64,000 nt of DNA, from the NCBI GenBank assembly GCA_037833965.1, contig AP031352.1, forward strand, positions 21,122,501 to 21,186,500. The letters run 5' to 3'. Made by a program: the position numbers and the translations under genes. Positions 1 to 6,445 of the stretch are shown piece after piece. A model generated the notes under the pieces. It was not told the origin of the DNA, searched no databases, and saw only the letters and a list, made by a program, of their open reading frames with translations. The stretch's first letter is position 1. The number at the start of each line of letters is the position of its first letter. This stretch comes from Marchantia polymorpha subsp. ruderalis (Eukaryota; Streptophyta; Marchantiopsida; Marchantiales; Marchantiaceae).

Positions 1-1029
1 AAGCGGAAGTGGGATGAGAGACCTGAGGACAGGCAGCCGGAAGTGCCAGCTGCGCCGACTCGTGGTCGGCCCACCCCCGAGCCTCACAGTCGACCAAAAC
101 AGAGGGCACGCAAAATGCCAACTGGTACTGAGGAGACCGGGCGAACTCCGACCCGGCGGAATCTCACACAGGAGGAGATAATCGCTCAGATTCTAGGGAA
201 GACGGCAGATACCTCTGCACAGAAGGCACCACGGCCTTCGGGAGGAGATGGACGGACTGACAGTCGGCCGACTGCGAGTCGGATGACTGAAGGCCGACAA
301 GCGGAAGGAAGGCCAACTGAACGGCGCATTGAACCGGACAGCAGGCCGGAAGCAGAAGAGAGTTTGGCTGACGAGCCAACAACCCTCAGAGGGTCGTCTT
401 CGGCGGAAGGCACTTCTGGGAAAACGCCACCAGCAAGCAGGCCAAGTGGAGTCAAGACGCGCAGGGTGTATCCGACTCCCAGTCGGACCACTGCTGGTCG
501 GCCGACTGTGAGTCGGACAACAGAGAGTCGGCCGGATTCGCCGACTGCGAGACGGATGGGGCCAACGACCAGTGTGCGGACGCCTTCGGCGGACGCACCT
601 TCAGCGAGGACACCTTCCGCGCAGATTGCGCCGGAAGGACAGGCAGCAGAAGCGGGCGGTGCAAGAGTGACAAGAGTCACTACAGCGTCGACCCCTTCGG
701 AAACCGACGATCGAGCCGGAACAGGGGCTCAAGCAGTGGGATCTCCCACTGCCCTGGATATTTTAGCAGGCAGTGGAGCAGCAGTCGCAGCGGAAGCTGC
801 TGCGCGCCACAGTTCCAGGGAGTCGCCAAGGGATTCGGTGGCGACTGAAATCCTCGAGACTGAGGATGAGACGAGCTCGGAAGAGCAGGAAGCGGATTCG
901 GTGCAGAAAACGCCAACAAGGGTGCTGTGCGAACAGATAGTTCCACTCCTGCGATATCTGGATCGCAAGACATCCAAATACGCAAGTGCTTTAAAACCGC
1001 AGTCTTATGTGGAGACTATCAGAAGAAGG
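1..1029 (+). pseudogene. Family-2 U3 ORF of LTR D, middle part; cut by element B
   Basis: The frame is open from base 1 to the insertion of element B. The conserved N-terminal domain lies outside the window; the visible part starts in the basic segment with the KWDERPEDR motif. It is a low-complexity Pro/Ser/Thr/Arg/Ala-rich linker built from repeats of the type TxSRPTxSR and PSAxxPSA, followed by an acidic stretch (about 840-900) and the beginning of the conserved C-terminal region (LLRYLDRK, near 950-970). The coding repeats contain the perfect DNA palindrome AGTCGGCCGACT (262-273). The remainder resumes near 15887. No stop is visible in either half, so before element B inserted this was an open ORF of unknown function. 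Residues after 1029 belong to the inserted LTR. Confidence 0.8.
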
Positions 1030-2215
1030 TGTGGTACCCCACTTTTGGCAATTTTGAGAAAATTAAAACATTTTTTGGAAAACTGTACCCTGGCAGCATT
1101 GTAAATAGCCTTCGGTACATCAAAACAGAGTGCATCCGGAAGATCGCGGGGATTCTCGAGGGATCTTGTAGAATCTGGGATTTGGGGTGCCGCAGCAAGC
1201 ACAGGCACCACCCTCCCTGCGAGCTACGCAGTTAGGATCTCTACGGCGCAAGGCGCAAAACCCGCCTTCGGAGGTTGCGGCCGCGGCTGTAGGGAAACCC
1301 CCGTAATTAGGTAAACCCTCGGGCGCCTTGACCAAGTTAGGGTCCAGTTGGAAAGAGCTCGACGCGCTGATTCTAACGAGCCCCAGAGCGCTTGGAACGG
1401 ACGAGGACTTAGGGAGTTATCGCTACTGGAAGAAACGGAGGCGGTCGCCTACGGCGGAAGGAGTTCGCCACCGGCGCGAATTCCGCCTACGCGGAAGGGG
1501 GATTCAAGTTTTGTCCTATGCGCGGACGAAGGCGTTCGCCTGTGCACAGGCACTTTGGCGTCGGCGGGAAATCCGCCTTGGGCCCTAGAAATGCGCCTTG
1601 TGAGGTAGAAAGTGTACGGCGCCTTCCGCGCCAGCGCAGCGCAGCGTACGTCGGAAGAGCCGCCAGAGTAATCCAATAGGTACGGACCGTGCGGACGGCA
1701 CGGGTGGATGCGCTCTTGGACGGACGGAGTTGCGGCGGCGGAAGCGCCGACGGAGAGACAAGGAACGGACAGACTGGACGGAGACGGCTGACCACGGTCA
1801 ACGCCTTCCGCGCCAGCGCAGCGCCGCGGACGGAGTTCGCCTGCGCACAGGCGAACGCCTGTGCACAGGAGGATGTTCAAGTTCCGCGCCGGCGGAGAAT
1901 CCGCCGAGGCCCCTGCCTGCGCACAGGCAGGAGTTGAATTTTTGTCCGACATGCGGACGCACGCGTCAAGGCAGAAGGAGATTGGCCGAAGGGCGGTACG
2001 AACAAGTGTACCGCGCAAGGCGGAAAACTCGCCTTCGGCGCTACGCCCCCATGTCCGGAGGGTGACACGCTCGCGGAGTTCAAATCCGCCAATTCGAGCG
2101 TGAGAGTTTAATCGACGACGGCGGAGCGTGAAGCCGCGCGTGAGAGCGAAGACCGTTCCAGCGTACAGCCGGCGCGGCCATCAAGTGAGACGTTCTTCAC
2201 GACCAAGAGACGACC
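1030..2215 (+). other. U3 leader of the 5' LTR, non-coding, rich in short palindromes
   Basis: There is no convincing gene here; the short ORFs are shadows of GC-rich dyads. Visible content: the LTR start (1030-1150), the recurrent inverted-repeat module around 1348-1392, and many copies of hairpin motifs such as GCCTGTGCACAGGC (1538-1551 and again in 1835-1872) and CGCCTTCGGCG variants. A promoter for the downstream ORF would have to lie here, but I see no clear TATA box. The same layout precedes the ORF in the other family-1 LTRs. Confidence 0.7.
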
Positions 2216-5200
2216 ATGACCTTCGACCGGGCGGCGGAGAGCGTCCCATTCTTGAATTCGCGATTCCAATCTCTTGTGCGCGCTGCGCGCATCCATCTGC
2301 TGGCTGCGGACCATTCTCGTCGTCGTCGCACAGGAGATTTCTTGTTGATTGAGGGAGAAGTGAGTGCGCGTGATTTGGAATTGAGAGCGATTAGAGTTTG
2401 CCGAGAGAGAAAGAAACGCGGACAGTGCGGAAGTAGAATGAGCGGGCGAGCGAACCCCAGGAACGCAATGACGAGACCGAGCAGATTGCGGATGGTGCCA
2501 CTTCGCCTGCCGCAGAACGGGCTGCGCGCTTTCGAAGAGCGCTTAATAGCAAGAAAGCTCGATTTCTTGCTATGGGGATGGAATTACATCTGCGCGAATA
2601 TGGTGCGCGAGTGGCTAGAGCCACAGGGACCACCCTCGCGCGGATTGCGTCCGCATGTTGATCGGTGGACAGTCCAAGATTGGGCGCAGGCGTTGGGAAG
2701 ATGTGCTGGCATGCCAGGGCATCTCCTTTTCGACAGCGAGAGCATCAAGGTGACCAAGCAAGAAGAGGCGCAATTTGTGGAGCTGTTCAAGACCGGGAGG
2801 TCTACCAAGAATGGGTACAGGACCCGTGATTACAAAGATCGATTTCGCCGGACTTTGTCCGCGGCGCTGATGCAATTACTGCAGCCGCACCGCGCCTGCT
2901 ACATCACATTGTGGCAGGTCTCTTTTGTGGAGTGCGTCATCGAGGGAACTCCAATTCACTGGGCGAGCATCCTGCACAGGGTGATGCGACAGCACGCGTT
3001 TGAGGAGAAGGGGGGAACTCTAAACCATCTTTCTCCTTTCCTCATCAATTTTTATCGACAGCGGAATTGTTTGACAGCGGCGGAGCTTGAACATTTTCCG
3101 CCATTGTCCATCGACCATCCCGGGAAGTATGTGCGGGAGAACGAGGTCGACACTGATGCGGAGGAGTCCCCGACTTCTACCCCATCGAGACGGAGAGACG
3201 AAGGGAGACACACCCCTGCAGCGCGAGTGCCGCGGAAGCGGCGATGGAGGGAAGAGTCCGAAGAGGAGCAGCATCAAGAACCCTCTGCTCCCATTCGACC
3301 GCGGCCGCTGTGCGAGCCATACAGCCGGCCGAAGCAGAAGGCACGCAGACTGGTGTTGCCAGCTGACAGTGCAGATACGGCGACGATTGCGACGGAGATA
3401 GGAAGTGCGTCGCCAGAGAGGCGAGAGGAAGCGCGGACGACCGCAGGAGCGACGGGCCACGCTGCAACCTCGTCGGGAGAGAGGCCGCCTACGGGCCAAG
3501 GGCCTCCGGAGTTACCACGTGCGATGCGGACAGATGTTCCGTTTGCGCACAGGCGAACCTCCGCGGACGGACGAGCCTCCGCGGACCGGCGAACACAAGT
3601 GGACGTGGATCTACGCTTACGCGTGGGAAGGAGCAGTCCGCCTGTGCACAGGCGCTCGCCTGTGCACAGGTCGCCTGTGAACAGAACACCTCCACACGTG
3701 CCGCCTGTGCACAGGCAAGAATCACCCCCGTTCCAACGTAGGAAGGGGAAGGAGCCGGCGGAAGAACCGCCTACGAGACACCGGCCCTCGGGGCCAGACC
3801 CTCCGGCGCACCACGCGCCGCAATTCGCGCCTTCGGCGCCAGGGCCTTCGAGCCGAGGGGATACGAGCAGAGAGCGTGCGGAGGCCGCACCGTCGGCGGA
3901 AAGTCCGCCGATAGATGCGCCTTCGGCGGTAGGGCCTATAGGCCAAGGAACATCGGGCGTGCGGCCCCCGGCCATGTCGCCTTCGGCGATAGATGTCCGC
4001 GGCGCTACGCCTGCGGCGGACAAGGCGCCGGCACATGCGCCTGCGCACGGGCCGGGCACAGCCCCCACGGACCGATCAAGGGAGCAGCAGACGGAGGAGC
4101 GGAGTGACTGTCAGCGGGATGAAATCTCGATGCGCGATGCGCAATCCAACCCCGCGCAGCCACCCTCCGCTCAATCACCTCCGGCGACGGACGACAGAGG
4201 CAGAGAGGATGCGGTAGACCATCAACAAGCGAGAGACGGGGATGCCGCACGGATACATTCGCCTTCCGCCTTAGACATTTTGGCGACGAGCAGCGAGGCT
4301 GCAGCCGTGCCTTCGCAGGCAGCACACGTCGAGGATGTGCAGCCCCACTCGGGGCAGTCGCCGACGCAATCAATGGCGACTGAAATTCTCCACTCGGATG
4401 ATGACGACGGAGGCTCCACGGAAGAAATGTCAGGAGCAGAAGACACCGAGGAGGAGGAGGAGGAAATTGTTGGAGCACCGGCGGCGGCGCTCTCTGAGCA
4501 GGTGATTCCGTTGCTGCGGTACTTGGATCGCAAGGTCGATAAATACGCCGACCCACTCCAGCCGGGATCTTACATCGAGTTAGTGCGCAGGAGGACTCGC
4601 ACTAAAGTCCACACCAGCAAGCTATTAGCTAGAGTGGACCAGGAGTTGAGGGACTTGAAGGAGAAGCATGAGTGCTTGTGGGGACAGTACAAGCTTAATC
4701 AGAAATTCTACAAGCACTCCGAGAAGATGAAGGATGAGAAACTGGGCGAGCTCACCAAGGAGCAGGTGAAGGTCAAGGAGGCACTCAACTCTGAGCAGGC
4801 CCAGAATCGGATTTTGTCAGAGGAGCTCGTGCGACAGACGCGCTTGTTGGAACAATGTCAGCTCGCACGGCAGGCGGATGAAGAATTAATCCGCAGGTTA
4901 CAGTCAGAGTGTGGCGAATTGAGGGCGCAACGTGCTGAAGCCGAATCGCAATTAGTGACCATTGAAGAGGATCGCAGGAAGGAGGCGGATCGCACGAAGG
5001 TGGAGACGGCGAGGCGAGTCGCCCACTGTCTCAAGGGCTACGCCCACTGGGAAGTGAAGGCGCAGGAGAAACTCACACTGCGTGAGTTTGAATTGTGCGC
5101 AGCCGGGTTGTTGTCAGGCGACAGTAGGAGTCGGCGGAAGGTAGCGAAGAAGCTCGAGGCCTTTCTGTCGAAGGCACAGGATACCATGTCCGCCCTCGAG

Positions 5201-5353
5201 GGGGAGGTGTCCGCGGCGTTGCAGCGGTTGGGACTGCGTAGTCGAGCGGAAGAGTGGCAGGGTAGGGAGTTAGTGCGCGGCAGTCGGCCGCGCAGGAGAC
5301 GTAGTACAGGTTCCGCGGAGTGTAGTGTAGCGTGGTTCCGTGCAGGCGTGTAG
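2216..5353 (+). CDS. U3-encoded ORF of family-1 LTR, 1045 aa, function unknown
   Basis: This is the only full-length, uninterrupted copy in the window. The start is an ATG in good plant context (GACC-ATG-ACC), conserved in H, H2 and the 3' LTR. Residues 1-310 form a conserved domain with invariant motifs (LDFLLWGWN, LGRCAG, TRDYKDR, WQVSFVE, RQHAFEEKGGTLNHLSPF) also found in family 2. About 310-750 is a Pro/Ser/Ala/Arg-rich linker containing PVHR repeats encoded by CGCCTGTGCACAGGCG palindromes and ending in an acidic DDDD/EEEEEE stretch. About 755-1000 is a predicted coiled-coil region (LLRYLDRK, then Leu/Glu/Gln/Arg heptads, GYAHWEV). The C-terminus is very basic (RPRRRR). There is no signal peptide, membrane segment, zinc knuckle or enzyme motif. 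It is not the element's Gag, which is encoded internally. I do not recognise the family; a nucleic-acid-binding or structural accessory role is only a guess. Confidence 0.85.
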   Translation: MTFDRAAESVPFLNSRFQSLVRAARIHLLAADHSRRRRTGDFLLIEGEVSARDLELRAIRVCRERKKRGQCGSRMSGRANPRNAMTRPSRLRMVPLRLPQNGLRAFEERLIARKLDFLLWGWNYICANMVREWLEPQGPPSRGLRPHVDRWTVQDWAQALGRCAGMPGHLLFDSESIKVTKQEEAQFVELFKTGRSTKNGYRTRDYKDRFRRTLSAALMQLLQPHRACYITLWQVSFVECVIEGTPIHWASILHRVMRQHAFEEKGGTLNHLSPFLINFYRQRNCLTAAELEHFPPLSIDHPGKYVRENEVDTDAEESPTSTPSRRRDEGRHTPAARVPRKRRWREESEEEQHQEPSAPIRPRPLCEPYSRPKQKARRLVLPADSADTATIATEIGSASPERREEARTTAGATGHAATSSGERPPTGQGPPELPRAMRTDVPFAHRRTSADGRASADRRTQVDVDLRLRVGRSSPPVHRRSPVHRSPVNRTPPHVPPVHRQESPPFQRRKGKEPAEEPPTRHRPSGPDPPAHHAPQFAPSAPGPSSRGDTSRERAEAAPSAESPPIDAPSAVGPIGQGTSGVRPPAMSPSAIDVRGATPAADKAPAHAPAHGPGTAPTDRSREQQTEERSDCQRDEISMRDAQSNPAQPPSAQSPPATDDRGREDAVDHQQARDGDAARIHSPSALDILATSSEAAAVPSQAAHVEDVQPHSGQSPTQSMATEILHSDDDDGGSTEEMSGAEDTEEEEEEIVGAPAAALSEQVIPLLRYLDRKVDKYADPLQPGSYIELVRRRTRTKVHTSKLLARVDQELRDLKEKHECLWGQYKLNQKFYKHSEKMKDEKLGELTKEQVKVKEALNSEQAQNRILSEELVRQTRLLEQCQLARQADEELIRRLQSECGELRAQRAEAESQLVTIEEDRRKEADRTKVETARRVAHCLKGYAHWEVKAQEKLTLREFELCAAGLLSGDSRSRRKVAKKLEAFLSKAQDTMSALEGEVSAALQRLGLRSRAEEWQGRELVRGSRPRRRRSTGSAECSVAWFRAGV

Positions 5354-5389
5354 CGTAGTGCAGTGTAGTGTTAGGTAGGACTTAGAAGG

Positions 5390-5418
5390 TATAAAATAGT
5401 TCCAGGCGTTTTGCCTGG
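5390..5418 (+). promoter_or_regulatory. LTR promoter: TATA box plus conserved hairpin
   Basis: TATAAAATA (5390-5398) lies 37 bp after the U3 ORF stop. It is followed at once by a stem-loop CCAGGC-GTTTT-GCCTGG (5402-5418). The transcription start is expected at about 5420, so the hairpin lies at or just upstream of the start of R. In other LTRs the stem is CAAGGC/GCCTTG, a compensatory change. Confidence 0.8.
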
Positions 5419-5419
5419 G

Positions 5420-6359
5420 GTTCTTTCCCATCAGAAGTGCAGATCAGGAACCCATTTCCTTTGCGTGTTTGTGTCCTTGAGTTCTGTCACCACGCACGAG
5501 GAGTTACAACTTAGCGTTCCGCATTTTGTAACTGAAGGCCTTCGGCCGAATGTTCAGAGCTAGTCCATTGGTTAGAGAATTGAGTAGTTCGGAACAGCAC
5601 CTGCGGGTGACTGCCGATGCTCAGAGCCAGTGACTAGTTAGATACTTGAACAGTTTCGCCCCTACACCTTCGAGTGTTTCTTCCTGATTGTACTCCCTTG
5701 GGATTTTTCCCCTGAATGCCAAAGTGAAGTTTTGCTACTTCGTGTAAGCCTTGGTTGTAAATTCAGGTTACGCTGCAGCAGGTGCCTTGAGGGTAACCCC
5801 TGTAGTATTTCTGGGAATGACAAGTGCCTGAGAATTCAAACTCTTCAATAGACTGTTGTTGTGTTACTGGAATGTTTCTCAGTGAGTCCTTCAGTGCGGA
5901 CCTGTGTTCTCTGCGCGTTTTGTGAGTTGAGAGTGTTGTTCACCGCGTATGAGTGACTTCGATCCGAAGTAGGCAGTCCAAACCGGGTTTCCTACACTAG
6001 CAGCAAGCTAGTGGAAGTGTTGTAAAAGCCGGAGTTGGGAGTCACTGCCCGCAGCTTTGCCGAGTGTGCTCGCGAGAGACTTTTCCCCCCTGAAATCTGG
6101 AGTAGAGGTCCTAACGGATCTCTGGGTTGTGTTTCTGTAGTTTCAGGTGTGTGTGTGTGTGTTACGCTGCACTGTGCGACCTCCGAGTGCGCTCCGAGTG
6201 GACACTTGCAGTATTTCTGGGAGTGACAGTCGCCTGAGAATTCAAACTCATCAATAGTCTGTTAAACGTGACACTTTGTACCCTGTGTGTTCCTCTGTCC
6301 TTGTGGGTTCGACCTTTCTACCACTATATTGCAGTTTTAGCCTTTAGTGGGTTATTACA
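5420..6359 (+). other. R-U5 of the 5' LTR, untranslated leader
   Basis: The end of R cannot be placed. The region includes the GGCCTTCGGCC dyad (5541-5551), the duplicated block at 5802-5857 and 6208-6262, a GT run, and the terminal GTGGGTTATTACA. The short ORF at 6035-6226 has no conservation beyond DNA identity between LTRs and is not called. Confidence 0.7.
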
Positions 6360-6381
6360 TAAGAAGCCGACAACTTCTTTT

Positions 6382-6400
6382 TGGCGCCGCTGCCGGGGAC
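6382..6400 (+). promoter_or_regulatory. Primer binding site, tRNA-Asp type
   Basis: TGGCGCCGCTGCCGGGGAC is the complement of a plant tRNA-Asp 3' end with about one mismatch in the first 18 bases, the primer type known for Athila-like elements. It lies 22 bp after the LTR end, which is an unusually long spacer. Confidence 0.85.
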
Positions 6401-6445
6401 AGTTGCGTCAACACCGGGGTTTTTACGAGCAGCCATGCTCGGTGA

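Larger units (their letters stand above)
1030..6359 (+). repeat. 5' LTR of element B (5330 bp) containing a 1045-codon ORF in U3
   Basis: It starts TGTGGTACCCCAC and ends GTGGGTTATTACA. The boundaries are fixed by the matching 3' LTR and by family-1 solo LTRs with target duplications (S1, H). U3 is about 4.4 kb and comprises a GC-rich, palindrome-rich leader (1030-2215), the U3 ORF (2216-5353) and a TATA box (5390). R-U5 is about 0.94 kb (from about 5420), with no long ORF, a GT microsatellite near 6147-6162 and two diverged copies of a 56 bp block (5802-5857, 6208-6262). Confidence 0.95.

Noticed and set aside
1449-2018. ORFs of 80-190 codons on both strands of the U3 leaders (also 12575-13144, 18589-19470, 31872-32411 and 54339-54977)
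   Set aside because: Repeated dyads such as GCCTGTGCACAGGC keep all frames open. Copies differ by frameshifts, so the reading frame is not conserved.
3639-3720. CRISPR-like array of palindromic repeats
   Set aside because: Spacers are irregular and coding, repeats vary, and the context is a plant retrotransposon.
3274-4068. Long antisense ORFs over the linker of the U3 ORF (also 33546-34418 and 56825-57427)
   Set aside because: They mirror GC-rich palindromic sense codons, lack conserved start sites and have no recognisable domain; they are shadows of the sense ORF.
2216-5353. Interpreting the U3 ORF as Gag or Env
   Set aside because: Gag with three zinc knuckles is encoded at 6446. The U3 protein has no zinc knuckle, signal peptide, transmembrane segment or fusion-like region.
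6035-6226. Small ORF in U5 (also 15547-15738, 58907-59131 and 60036-60221)
   Set aside because: Its similarity is just LTR DNA identity; frame and length change between copies and it ends in a GT microsatellite.
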